Assembly: GCA_036346405.1 (NCBI GenBank)
Contig: CM070554.1
Coordinates: forward strand, 43,981,058 to 44,045,057
Source: Phyllostachys edulis
Lineage: Eukaryota > Streptophyta > Magnoliopsida > Poales > Poaceae
Length of the DNA stretch: 64,000 nt
Direction of reading: 5' to 3'
Shown here: piece by piece, positions 47,573 to 58,476 of the stretch
Layout of the letters: the number at the start of each line of letters is the position of its first letter
Numbering within the stretch: position 1 is the first letter of the stretch
Translations under genes and position numbers: made by a program
Notes under the pieces: generated by a model
The model's database searches: none
The model's input: only the letters and a program-made list of their open reading frames with translations
What the model was told of the DNA's origin: nothing

Positions 47573-49814
47573 ATGAATATGCAGATGACTGTCATTACAA
47601 ACCGGGAGGTCGAAGAGCTGGCCCAGCATGGCCAGAATTACTTGACTTGGGCATCAGATGTCGAGATAGTATTTGGGGCCAAGAAGCTCCGTGCTGCTAT
47701 CGGACTGGGCTCCTCGAAGGATGCCACTCCAACTACTAAGGAAAATGATCAGGCACTTTACTTCCTCAGACACCATCTCTGCCTAACGCTCAAGAATGAG
47801 TATATGGCGGAAAAGAGCGCACTTGCTTTGTGGACCACACCGAAGAAGCAGTTCGAGAAGTTGAAGTACACCATTCTTCCTCGGGTAGAGCAGGAATGGA
47901 CCCGACTACGTTTTGTTGACTACAAGATCGTGGGGGAATACAATTCTGCTTTGCACATAATTTGTACTTCTTCAGCTATGTGGTAAGGTAATCACAGATG
48001 CGGAGAAGATGGAGAAAACTCTCTCAACCTTTCACCCGAATGCGGTGCAATCCGCACGTAACTATCGTTAAGACGGCTACAAGGAGTATGTTGAACTAAT
48101 CAACATCATGTAAATTATAGAAGCTCAAGATGAGGTTCTAAGGAAGAACTGCATCACACAGCCACCTAGTAGTAATATTGGCCACGAATACCATCTTGAG
48201 ATAGTCGAAGTTTTTTCAGTCGATCAGGAAAAATGCTGGTAGTTTTAGGACAATCGCAGGCAGCGATACTTATATAATAGGCTCAGAAAGAGCTACAATT
48301 ATACTCCCGATGGGCACAACTTTGGTCATTGAAGAAGGCTTGTTGTACCCATAATCGACTAGTACTCTCCTAAGCTTTGAGGATATTCGTGCTAACGGTT
48401 TCCACGTAGAGACAGAAGAAGAGTATGGTAATGAATACCTGCTCATTACAAAGCGTGAAGAAGATGGAAAAGGGTATTAGAACGACTTCCTTCATATAAA
48501 ACTGGGCTATACTACACTAATATTAAGGTACCAGTAGCCTATATTGTCCTGAAAACCACTTTTAGAAGCTCTGAACTTTTCTGTCTCTAGCATGATAGAT
48601 TAGGCCACCCCAATCTTAGGATGATGAGAAATATAATTAACAATCCACAGGGATATAATATTAATGTAAAGAATTTTCTGAATCAAGAAGATTTTGTGTG
48701 TCCCGCATGTGCCACCGGGAAATTAATTACTAGACCTTCTGCTCTAAAAGTAAAGGATGAAATCCCTACATTCCTGGACCGTATCCAGAGTGACATTTGC
48801 GGTTCTATACAGCCCCTATCTGGGCCATTCAGGTACTTATGGTGTTGATCGATGCTTCCTCGAAATGGTCGCACGTATATTTATTGTCTACAAGAAACCA
48901 TGGTTTTTGCAAAGCTGATCTCGCATATAATTAAAATTAAGAATAATTTTCCTAATCATCATGTGAAGTCCATCAGAATGGACAAGGTCAGAGAATTTAC
49001 TTCAAAGGCATTTGATGATTACTGCATGGCAATGAGAATTACCGTTGAGCATTCCGTACCGCATGTCCACACCCAGAATGGACTAGCAGAGGCATTAACT
49101 AAAAGAATTAAATTTATTGCCCGACTACTCTTGCAGAATTGTAATTTACCAACTATATGTTGGGGACACGCAATCCTGTACGCAGCTACTCTCATCAATT
49201 TTAGACCGTCGACATATAACATCTATTCACCTATGCAACTAGCGCAAGGGTCAGCACCGAAATTTTTTTATCTTCGCAGGTTTGGTTGCAAGGTTTATGT
49301 ACCTATACCACCACCACAGCGAACTGCAATGAGACCTCTCCGAAAGTCTGGGATATATGTTGGTTATGAGACAAGATCCATAATCAGGTATCTGGACCCT
49401 ATGACTAGAGATTTGTATACAGCTCGCTTCGCTGGTAGCATATTTGATGAGGATAGTTTCCCATCATTAGGGGAAGGAAATCACCCCCTCGATGAAAAAT
49501 ATCGAAAAATAACGTGGCAATCCACGGGAATCCATGCACATGACCCGCGCACTAGTGAAGCAAATAGAGAAGTGTAGAAGATAATTGATTTGCAAGCATT
49601 AGAGAATCAAACGCCTCACCACTTTAGTGATTTGAAGAGTGTGACCAAGTTGCATGTGCCTGCACACAATGCACCGAAGAGGGTTGAAATACCAAAGAAA
49701 ATTGAAGGTACATAAGCCTTGCAACCAAACCTGCGAAGATGTCGATATTTATTTTGCAAGAAAAATTGCCACAATCATCGATCTTGATCTAGAGCCTGCA
49801 TCGCTCGCTAAATG

Positions 49815-50476
49815 TAGGGATGGAAATGGATCGAATAGTCTCGAATACGAATACAAATCCATATTTTTAAAACGAATATGAATACGAATTCGAACATTCT
49901 CGAATACGAATATGAATCAAATGTCGTAACGAATACGAATTCGAATCGAATCGAATATGTACTCAATTCGGTCAAATGTGAATATCCTACAACTTTTGTG
50001 ACAAATCTTAGTAGAAAAAAATTTATGTAACATGACTACATGTCTACAGTCTCCTGTCTACATGAGTCGTAGCAACACCCAACAGCCATAGATTCGGCAC
50101 CGAATCAAGACCCCATCGAAACAGAAATGCTCCAAAAAAATGGATAGTATTCGTATTCGTATCCGGAAAAAATGGATAGTATTCATATTCGTATTCGTAT
50201 CTGGGAAAAAACTGATATTATTCGTATTCATATCCAGGAAAAAAGGATAGTATTCATATTCGTATCTAGGAAAAAAATGATAGTATTCGTTTTTTCTGGA
50301 TACTATCCGATTTTTTTCCAGATATGAATAACACTGAATACGGATACGAATACTATCCATTTTTTCGGGATAGTATTCGTTTTTCATTCGAATGCGGATT
50401 TTACTTACCACATTTGTGTTTTCTCGGATACGAATATCAGATAAAACGAATTATCCTTTACCATTTCCCATCCCTA
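49815..50476. mobile_element. hAT-type MITE, 662 bp, inside Copia pol
   Basis: The ends TAGGGATGGAAATGG and CCATTTCCCATCCCTA are inverted repeats. Flanks are GCTAAATG (49807-49814) and GCTGAATG (50477-50484), an 8-bp duplication with one difference. The interior is packed with CGAATACGAAT words on the left and ATTCGTATTCG on the right, so the whole element folds back. The Copia frame resumes after it. Confidence 0.92.
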
Positions 50477-51714
50477 GCTGAATGTAAGAAAAGATCAGAT
50501 TAGTAAGATTGGAAGAAGGCAATAGAATTAGAATTATTATCTTTGAATAAAAGAAAGGTGTTTGGACCTGTAAGCTGCATGCCTCCCCGTGTGTACCCCG
50601 TAGGGCATAAGTGGGTATTTGTTCGAAAGAGAAATGAAAATAATGAAGTTATAAGACATAACGCAAGGCTCGTTGCACAACATTTCACTCAATGACCAGG
50701 AGTCGATTATGAAGAAACCTATTCCCCGGTTACGGGAGGAACTACCTTTAGATATTTAATCTTAATGGCAGTAAACCTGAATTTAGAAATGAAATTGATG
50801 GATGTGGGAACTGCATACTTTTATGGAAACATGGATTTAGACATTTATAAGAAGGTACCTGAAGGTATCCCTGTCCTAAACCAAGACAGAACAAATAAAA
50901 ATCTGTATAGTGTGCAGTTCAGAAAGTCACTGTACGGACTTAAGCAATCAGACAGGATGTGGTATAATCGCTTAAGCGACTTTATATGCAAGAAATGCTA
51001 CACGAACAATGAAGATTGTCCTTGTGTGTTTATACGACGATCTCAAGATGGATTTTGTGTAATCTCAGTGTATGTAGATGGTCTGAATATCATCGGGACC
51101 CTGGAAGATATTAAAAAATCAAGCTCTTACAGGAATCTGAGTTTGAAATGAAAGATTTTGGTAAGACCAAATATTGCCTAGGCTTGCAGTTTGAGCATGC
51201 CCTTGAAGGGATTTTAGTGCATCAGTCAATCTACACCTAGAAGGTGTTAGAAAAGTTCGGCTTTGAAAAGGCATACCCTTCGAAAGTGCCAATGGTCAGA
51301 AGATCATTGCAGCAAGACAAGGACCCATACAAACCTAGAGAAGAGAGGGAGGAAGTCCTGGGACCGGAATTCCCATACTTGAGTGCAGTAGGAGCACTCA
51401 TGTATTTAGCAAACCGTATTAGACTGAAAATTGCATTTTCCGTGAACCTGTTAGCAAGGTATAGTGCAGAACCTACCTAAAGGCATTGGCAGGGAATAAA
51501 TGACATCTTCCGATACCTCCAAGGAAGCAAAGATCTTAGTCTGTTCTACAGAAAGAACCAAGACCTAACTATAACTTGCTATGTAGATGTCGGGTACCTG
51601 TCAGACCCGTATATAGCTAAGTCGTAAACAAGCTATGTATTCGTATATGGTGGAACTACAATTTCATAGAAATCGTCTAAGCAAAGTCTTGTATCAACTT
51701 CGACGAATCACCCG

Positions 51715-52476
51715 TGTCGGTGTTTTAGAACCGAACTTACGTAAATATTGTTTGATTCGGGGGTTCCTTTAGGCTCAAAGTCACACAGAGATGGAGACAC
51801 GGGGATTTTTATACAGGTTCGGGCCTTCTCCTTAGAGAATAACAACCCTAGTCCTGTGTGTATATATTTGAGTATGTTGGATTACAAGATGGAGGCAAAA
51901 ACTAGAGTATTGTGCTTCTGATTGCCCTCTCCCCCCTCCATTGTCCTGATGCTTCTGCCTTTTATACAGTTCTCGAAGCGCACCGTTGTGTCTCTAGTCT
52001 AAAGGCTGCCTTAATATCCCAGATCGTGGAGCCGTTATTGGAAGTTATTGCGGGAGTAGTAACGTTCCCACGTTACCAGGCAGTTATCACTATAACAGGG
52101 AGTTTAAATCGTGTTATTATTCATGAAAATAACAGCGTAATTGATTGCCCATATCCTTGGATACGGTACAGAAGATTCCTTAATCGACTAGGCCCACATG
52201 TCTGCGAGCCCTATCGATTAGGGACTGGTCGTAGAAGAACTTACAACCAAGAGGTGGTCGTAGAAGAGCTTACGACCACAGGATGATCGTAGAAGGACTT
52301 ACGACCATAGGGTAGTTGTAAGACTTACGACTATGGGTTGGTCGTAGAAGAACTTACGGCCTCCAGCTTCTCCCTTATGGATATTAAGGGGTATACTCAA
52401 AAGTTATATGGCGCCATTATTATCCATAATATGAATTATAGATAAATGATTAAATGAGGATTATTATATCTCGTCA
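51715..52476 (-). mobile_element. Solo LTR of Gypsy element A family, inside Copia RNase H
   Basis: TGTCGGTGTTTTAGAACCGA to ATATCTCGTCA, 762 bp, collinear with the LTR at 34528-35352. Flanked by ACCCG (51710-51714) and ACTCG (52477-52481), a 5-bp duplication with one change; excising it rejoins the Copia RNase H reading. Five hairpin-motif copies at 52226-52360. Minus-strand TATAAAA at 51960-51966. Confidence 0.93.
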
Positions 52477-53104
52477 ACTCGAAAATCATAACACTATACG
52501 AGGCCTCGCGAGAATGTTTTTGGCTTCGGCGAATGATTAACTACATCCAGCAGTCATGTGGATTGAATACCGTGCAAACTCCCACTATTATTTATGAAGA
52601 TAATGCGGCTTGTGTTGCGCAAGTGCAGATGGATTATGTGATAAGTCAACTCATAAAGCATATCAACCCAAGTTCTTCTATCCTCATGAATTGCAAAAGA
52701 TGGACGAAATTAAAATACTAGATACTCAGTTATGTAAAAATCTTGCAGATTTATTCACTAAGTCGCTTTCAGCGTCTAGCTTTGAAAGATGCATACGTGG
52801 AATTGGAATGATGAGGCTTAAAAAAGTGCAGAATTCAGGGGGAATCTTCACGAACTCATTATTGAAGTTTGATCACGAAGATCGAGTACCTAAAGAATAA
52901 ATTCTGAAGATTAAATGAAATAGAGTGAATTGTACTTTTTTCCCTTGACGAATTTTCCTAAAGTTTCTCGGCTAAGGTTTTTAATGAGCCAATTTATGCA
53001 GCACAACAGAACGTGTTTCATGTACTTTTTCTTCAAATTTTTCTATTGGGTTTTATGGAGTTTTGATGAGGCATGAACATGACGGATGAGTGACCAAGGG
53101 GGAG

Positions 53105-53352
53105 TGTTAAGAAACCGGGCACATGCCAGACAGGTTTAGCCCACGATAGACTCCTCATCCATCATGTATACTATATAGAGGGGGACCCCCCAACTATTGT
53201 TCGTACATTTTGAGAAGAGAAATAAAGAGAAGAAAGAATTACCTCTACATCTCTGTATTCAATCTACTATTCTGTTCTTGATTGTTCTGTGTGAATCGAC
53301 TTTCGTCTACGAGATGATCGTTCGAACTAGACTCGCCAGCATCGATTCATCA
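53105..53352 (+). repeat. Copia 3' LTR (248 bp)
   Basis: TGTTAAGAAACCGGGCAC to ATCGATTCATCA. It holds the same polyadenylation-like AATAAA (53219-53224) and CATCTCTGTATTCAATC block as the 5' LTR. The TATA box is degenerate (TATATAGA). Confidence 0.9.
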
Positions 53353-53890
53353 ATAAAAAAGACCTCCACTCTGCGGTCGCGAACAATCACGCCACTAACA
53401 CCATTTCTGTTTGGCAGATCTAAATAGTTTTATGTATATTAGTGTCAAAGTTTTAAATGTTTTAATGTATATATTCTAAAACAACATCTATTTATAAATA
53501 CAGAGAGCAACAAAATCGACATGGATTTTCCCCGTTGTCAACAAGTCAACGGTTGATGCCAGAATCAACCCACACCTCGGAGTCTCGGACCGAACAACCC
53601 ATTTCACGTCCACGCTCAACAGCGAACGAACTGGTCAAATTGACAACGGCGCCAGGCCGTCCCGTCCGCCGCCACCGCCACCGCCACGCAGCCTCTGCGC
53701 GTGGCCGACCAAACACTCATGTTACGGTGACGCCGACGCGACATGACATCCCCGTGGAACCGACCCATCGCACAGCTCGCGGTCACAAGGACAAAGCAGC
53801 CGGCCCATCTACTCGTAGGCACTACGTATGTAATGGAATAGATAACTTTTCTCTACCGTATTCCTTTATATCAGCTATATACATAATATA
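53353..53890. other. Spacer after Copia
   Basis: A GC-rich piece (53535-53830) has open frames on both strands rich in histidine, arginine and threonine, with no recognised domain. Probably not a gene. Confidence 0.4.
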
Positions 53891-53970
53891 CTACCTCCGT
53901 GCGTGAATACATGACGCCCTGCAGTGATGATTTGCATGTGAAAACGTCAAATAAAGAAATATGGAGGGAG
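53891..53970. mobile_element. Stowaway MITE, 80 bp
   Basis: CTACCTCCGTGCGTGAA to AGAAATATGGAGGGAG, flanked by TA on both sides (53889-53890 and 53971-53972). Same length and internal ACATGACGCC and GTCAAATAAA words as the copy at 11021. Confidence 0.92.
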
Positions 53971-54365
53971 TAATAGATAATGGCTATCTATAGTACTTCT
54001 TTATATTATCTATAGACGCTGCTGACACCGCTAAAGACGGTTCCTATAATAGGTTATTCTTTTACATGTCTCTGTAGATAGCTCATCCATATATAATATG
54101 TTATGTTTATCGTGTTACAGTCTACTATTGTATGAGTGGCATTTAGCACTGTTACGCGTGAATTAACAAAAATAGCCCCGTCTCCAAAACAAGTGCAAAA
54201 ATGGCACCACGGACAAGCGGGGACGTGGCACGTAGCTTGTCCGTGCCCCTGGAGACCCGACTTGCATCTACAGTGCCCCTAGGGGGCGGACATGCGTCCA
54301 CCGTGCATGAAAATACCCTCATTCGGCCCCAGGGACACGAAATTACCCTCGTTCAGTCCCAGGGG
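53971..54365. other. Spacer, no recognised gene
   Basis: It includes repeated near-identical phrases (CCAGGGACACGAAATTACCC, ACCGTGCATGAAAATACCC) near 54300-54350. Non-coding. Confidence 0.4.
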
Positions 54366-54477
54366 CGCAGTTTGTAGAAATTTCTAAATATAACAAATGA
54401 GATTTTACAATTATAAAATTTTATATGGAGGCTCCTGACATAGTGCATTTGGTTGTGTAATTTTTCCATAATTTTAT
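54366..54477. repeat. Insertion-site repeat unit, left part (partner at 62226-62390)
   Basis: GTTTGTAGAAATTTCTAAAT, then GGAGGCTCCTGACATAGTGC, then GGTTGTGTAATTTT recurs at 62268-62375 (GTTTGTAGGAATGTCTAAAT, CCTCCTTACACAGTG, GCTTGTGTAATTTT). With the Gypsy element removed the two copies are about 146 bp apart, so the target was a tandem repeat. Confidence 0.75.
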
Positions 54478-54893
54478 TGTTGATGGTGTAAAACCGAACA
54501 CGAGTAAGAGGGCGGACGATGGCCGTGCTCTGAACCTTCGTCCACGAGAGCGAACGTAACACGAGGATTTATCTGAGTTGGGGTCCGAGAGGACCGCCCT
54601 ACTCCTGTTGGCGGCCTACGGGGGTTCGAGGATCCTTCCCGAAGGCTCACCTGGTGACTTGCTTGTATGTATTGCTCAAGAATCCTCCCCCCTTGAAGGG
54701 AGAGATACATGGGGTATTTATAGGCTCCTCAGCCTGTACAAATGACCAAAATACCCTTTGGGGTTGACTACTCTATGGATACAAACGAGGGGCATTACAG
54801 TCTTTCATGAGTATAGCAATATTTCGTGGAGTGCAGCATGCGTCTCTGCAAGGCGGGCCCCGCATGCAGGTGGGATGAACTATTCTTCCAATA
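54478..54893 (-). repeat. 3' LTR of Gypsy element C
   Basis: Plus strand TGTTGATGGTGTAAAACCGA to ACTATTCTTCCAATA; the terminal CA is mutated to TA relative to the other copy. The minus-strand TATA sequence TATAAATA lies near 54715-54722. It differs from the right LTR by a limited number of substitutions and small indels. Confidence 0.92.
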
Positions 54894-56559
54894 GTAGCCC
54901 CCCTGTCCCTTGGCGTTTCGGAAGGAACGCCGAAAGGGGCAGTCTTTAAATGTGACTTTTAGGCGAAGGTCGACTCTTCAGAAGAGCTCTGATGGATTTG
55001 ATAGAGCGCGTGCGTAGACCACTGCAACAGAGCTCCAACGGGCCGCAAGGAAACACTTGGTGTATGTGACCATTTCTTTCCCTACATAGCTGTCCTTGTA
55101 CTCGGATACAGATATGCACAGACATACCATATCAACTGAACTATCATCTTTTCCTTTTTTGCAATGCACTTTTGCTTTTCTCCATGTGAACCTGCGGCTA
55201 AGTGCCATCCATCAAGGGAATCCGAGGCAGGCAGTACCTGGCTACCTGGCTAGGTGGTACCGGTTAAAGAACAAACCCGACGGTCTAGTGTTCCATTCCT
55301 TGGCCTTGTTTTTTAATTTTTTTTTCTCAGTGCTTCTTCCCCCTACGAATACCATTTAGAGCTTCTTCTCCTGGTGATACACTCCAACCAGTCAGTGGGC
55401 TGGCCGAGAGGTCCATCCGGCGGCGGCGTGGTGCTCGCGGCGACCATCGCCTAACGGCGCTGCTCACCGCGCTTCGACAAGCCCGTCGCCTCCGGTGCCG
55501 GCAGCGCGCTTCTTTGCCGCCGCCCGCCGCGCCATGAAGTGCTACGCTTAAGTCGTCTCGCTTCGCCCAAGCATCCGTGAGAGCCATCGCCGCCGCGGTC
55601 TCCCTCGACAATGACATCCGCCGCATCCGCCTCTGCCGTTCGGCCAGCGGCTCTCCCAGGTCTCTCTGCGCTCGATCCGTGACCGATGGAAGCTCTGCGC
55701 TTCTCCTTGCCCCTCGCATCCGGCCGTTGCCGGTGGTCAGCCCGGCCTAAAGCGTCGCCCACGCGTGGAGCTTCGTACCCGGTGCGCAGTGCCAGAGCCT
55801 CGCGATCGTCGACTAGATGGCCACCGACCCAAAGAAACGCCGTGCCTCCGCGCAGGAGCCCTCCTAGCGCCATTTTGTTGCTTCTTCCCATTCCTCGTTC
55901 TCTTACTTATTTTGCTTTCGGTGATTTCTTCGGTCGAATGGCCTTGAGCCGTGCATGGGGGCTCTCGCTCCCCGATGGTCCTCTCTTGGCTCTCCCGGCA
56001 CAGTGCTTGGCCGGAAAACAGCGACCTCCGTCCGAAACACCGCCATGGTCGAATCGAGCCGATGGTGACCCTTGTGAAAATGGTGGGAGGAGACGGCGAA
56101 ACGAGGGCCGACGCCGAGCGACGGCGACGCACCGAGCCCATCTTTGTGGAAGCGGCGGCGGCGCCACTTCGCTTCTTAAGCGCCAAAGCGGCGCTTGCTT
56201 TGCTGCAGCGGCAGCGGCGTGATTGTGTTCGCTGGGTCTGGGCGGCGCGGAGGTGGATAAGCAGGGTCGATCGCCTTGAGTCACTTCGATCGGCCTCTGA
56301 TCGATCTCTGCTCTCTCCATTTCACGGATCTGGATCAATCGAGCGATCTCCGGCTCTTGTGTGCTATTTTAGAGAACACCGTAGCTGTCTCCGGAACTAT
56401 AGTCATAAAATTGAGCGTGGGAGCGGCAATGTTTAGGTCTTTGTTTCTTAGCTTCATTTTGAGCCACAGAGGCTTATTATCTGTCGTTTGTATCACGATT
56501 TGTGTTTGTTTGTTTACGGTGAATAGTAAGGCTGGGTCGAGGCGAGTCGTCACGTGAGG
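54894..56559. other. GC-rich non-element-like cargo inside Gypsy C
   Basis: 55330-56260 is GC-rich with long overlapping frames on both strands, none with a recognised domain. 56260-56540 is leader-like (CGGATCTGGATCAATCGAGC, then pyrimidine-rich). It could be captured host sequence or the element's own 3' region. Best treated as unassigned. Confidence 0.4.
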
Positions 56560-56569
56560 GCCTTGAGGA

Positions 56570-57250
56570 GCTTGAGGGTGCAATGCTTCGAGGGTCCCAA
56601 TGCCCCGAGGTCCCAAGGCCCGAGAGCCGAGGGTGCCTGGCCCCGAGGTCTGAGCCCAGGCCTCGAGGGCTCGAGGCTCAAGGCCGAGGGCGCGAGGGCC
56701 GAGGCTTGAGGAGTCTGAGTCCTCGAGGTCCCAAGGCCTCGAGGTCCCGAGGCCTCGAGGGCCCCGAGGCCCCGAGTCTTGAGTCTTGGGGCCTCGAGGG
56801 TTCCGAGGCCTTGAGGGCGCGAGGCCTCGAGGGCTCGAGGCCGAGGTCTGAGGCCCCGAGGGCGCCAAGGCGCTGGGCTTTGAGGTCCCGAGGGCACGAG
56901 GCGCAAGGGTCTTGGTAGCGTGAGGGCACGCGAGGACCTCGAGCACGAGTGCGTCTTGGGCGCACGAGGTTTCTGAGGCCTCGGCGCGAGGGTTTCTTGG
57001 TAGAGGTTCGCGAGGGTTTCTGAAGGCCTCGGGTCGAGGGTTTGCGAAGTCCTCGGTAGCGAGGTTTTTGAGGCCTCGGGTCTGAGGTTTCTTGAGGCCT
57101 CGATTGCGAGTTTTGCAAGGCCTCGGGCATGCAGGGGTTTCTGAGGCCTCGATCGCGAGAGTTTCTGCGAAGGCCTCGGCGCAAGGATTTGGCGAAGGCC
57201 TCGGTGCGAGGATTTGGCGAAGGCCTCGGGCACACGAGGGCTTGGGCGTG
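56570..57250. repeat. GAGGCCTCG / CCCGAGG minisatellite
   Basis: An irregular array of 9-20 bp units built from GAGGCCTCGAGG, CCCGAGGTCC and CGAGGGTTTCTGAGGCCTCG. The left half is very dense; the right half has longer spacing with GTTTCTGAGG and GGATTTGGCGAAGGCCTCGG. It produces a 294-residue minus-strand frame (57434-56550) rich in proline, arginine and serine, which is a repeat artefact, although its first ~80 residues are outside the array. Confidence 0.85.
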
Positions 57251-57481
57251 AGATCAAGATTCCTGCCGAGATCTTGGGCGCGGTCACGAGCCGAGGCATA
57301 GCCTTCAAGGAGGCGGTCGCGTGGGCTAAGTCGTCCTCCTCTTGCTCGGTGGCTTGGTGAGAGTTATCGAAGTAGAACTCCTCAGAATTGTTGCTGTTCG
57401 ATCTAGAAACGTTGCTGGGACATGTAGATAACACGAACGTCTAAGGCTAAGTCGTGGGGCACTGGAGGGGCACCCATGAGA

Positions 57482-57735
57482 CTAAGTCGTGGGGCACCGA
57501 ATGGCCACTAGGGGTTGTAGCCCCCCAGTGGGCTTGGGGGTGCCCATGAGGTTAATTCATGGGCACCTTGGACGTGTGCTCCCGATAGTAAGTCACGAGC
57601 ACACTAGTGGCGCCCACGAGGCTAAGTCGTGGGACACTAAATGGCCACTAGGGGTGATAGCCCCTAGTGTACTTGGAGGTGCCTATGAGGCTAACTCATA
57701 GGCACCTTGAACGGTGCCTCGACATATAGGCGTTC
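57482..57735. repeat. 140-bp tandem duplication with internal palindromes
   Basis: CTAAGTCGTGGG(G/A)CAC starts at 57482 and 57622, each followed by ATGGCCACTAGGGG and a TGCCCATGAGG/TGCCTATGAGG block with inverted partners. A shorter related piece precedes at about 57447. Non-coding 3' part of Gypsy C. Confidence 0.85.
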
Positions 57736-58075
57736 AGGGGATGCGAATGTGTTAGGCATGATTGGCCTTTACTGTATTAGAACAGGGCAATGAGTGACCC
57801 GGAGGTCGTTGGCGATAGCACGGAGGTGAAGGGGACTAATCCTTAGCACATCTATAGGCTCGCACCTTTGGGCCCGAGTCGTCACTTGCATACTGGGTCG
57901 GCGGGGCGCAAGCCGCCATGGCGAGTCGACGACGACCAAGCGCTTTGGTCTTTTATTAGGGAGACCACGGGGTCGTGCGCCCTAAGCACCACGGAGGTGA
58001 CATCCTTTGGAGGAAGGGTTAGCGAGCTTGTGTGAGACAAGCGAGACTTGTAGGGCAGATGCCTTCCTAACAAAG

Positions 58076-58305
58076 CGTGTTGGGAGCGACCTTACGATCG
58101 CAACAGACGTGTCGGAAGGAGACCTCTCAATCGTCAACTCCGGCACAAAATTGAAGACATTCACAAAACAGGTCAATCTCTTAACGGCGTGTTGGGAAGC
58201 GACCTTACGATCGCGGCGTGTCGGAAGGAGACCTCTCAATCGTCAACTCGGCACAAAATTGAAGACATTCACAAAACAGGTCAATCTCTTAACGGCGTGT
58301 TAAGG
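58076..58305. repeat. ~110-bp tandem duplication
   Basis: Copy 1 (58076-58187) and copy 2 (58188-58295) share CGTGTTGGG, then GCGACCTTACGATCGC, then TGTCGGAAGGAGACCTCTCA, then TTAACGG; a third start (CGTGTTAAGGG) follows. Located just downstream of integrase in the minus orientation. Confidence 0.93.
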
Positions 58306-58476
58306 GACTACCCTCGATCTAGGCCATAATTGCATAAATGTTGCCATCATGTAGGAACTTCACGTCTTCATTGCATCAAGTAAGATAGTGTTTACATCTC
58401 GATAGGTGCCACAGGGGCATCTGATGAGAGTCTTAAGCATAAAACTTGTGGATTTCATACATAAAGCCCACCTCAA

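Larger units (their letters stand above)
47573..52900 (+). pseudogene. Copia gag-pol polyprotein, decayed and interrupted
   Basis: Gag begins near 47579 (MQMTVITNREVEELAQHGQN, YLTWASDVEIVFGAKKLRAA), with a frame break near 47980 and stops at about 48070 and 48112. Pre-integrase zinc region: HDRLGHPNLRMMRNI, FVCPACATGK (48591-48845). Integrase core: 48850-49577 (IRMDKVREFTSKAFDDYC, VHTQNGLAEALTKRIKFIA). The reverse transcriptase follows the MITE (WVFVRKRNENNEVIRHNARL, about 50605-50690; SLYGLKQSDRMWYNRL, about 50929). Its YVDD box reads YVDG (about 51071-51082), a lost catalytic aspartate. The connection and RNase H region continue to the solo LTR (51244-51714) and resume at 52482 (EASRECFWLRRMINYIQQS, IIYEDNAACVAQVQ), with a frame break near 52670, ending HEDRVPKE at 52898. 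Domain order gag-integrase-RT-RNase H defines Copia. Non-functional. Confidence 0.88.
46037..53352 (+). mobile_element. Copia LTR retrotransposon with two nested insertions
   Basis: The 5' LTR remnant (46037-46270) and the 3' LTR (53105-53352) match along their length. The sequence after the 5' LTR (CGTTATCAGCATGACTACG) is in primer-binding-site position. A polypurine tract CCAAGGGGGAG (53094-53104) precedes the 3' LTR. The internal region codes gag, integrase, reverse transcriptase and RNase H in Copia order. It is broken by a hAT MITE (49815-50476) and a solo Gypsy LTR (51715-52476); removing these leaves about 5.9 kb. Confidence 0.9.

Noticed and set aside
53535..53906. 123-residue ORF after Copia
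   Set aside because: Biased R/H/T composition with no domain; opposite strand also open.
55686..56436. 178- and 161-residue ORFs as a captured gene in Gypsy C
   Set aside because: Several frames are equally open on both strands in GC-rich DNA; no motif supports one. Left as unassigned cargo.
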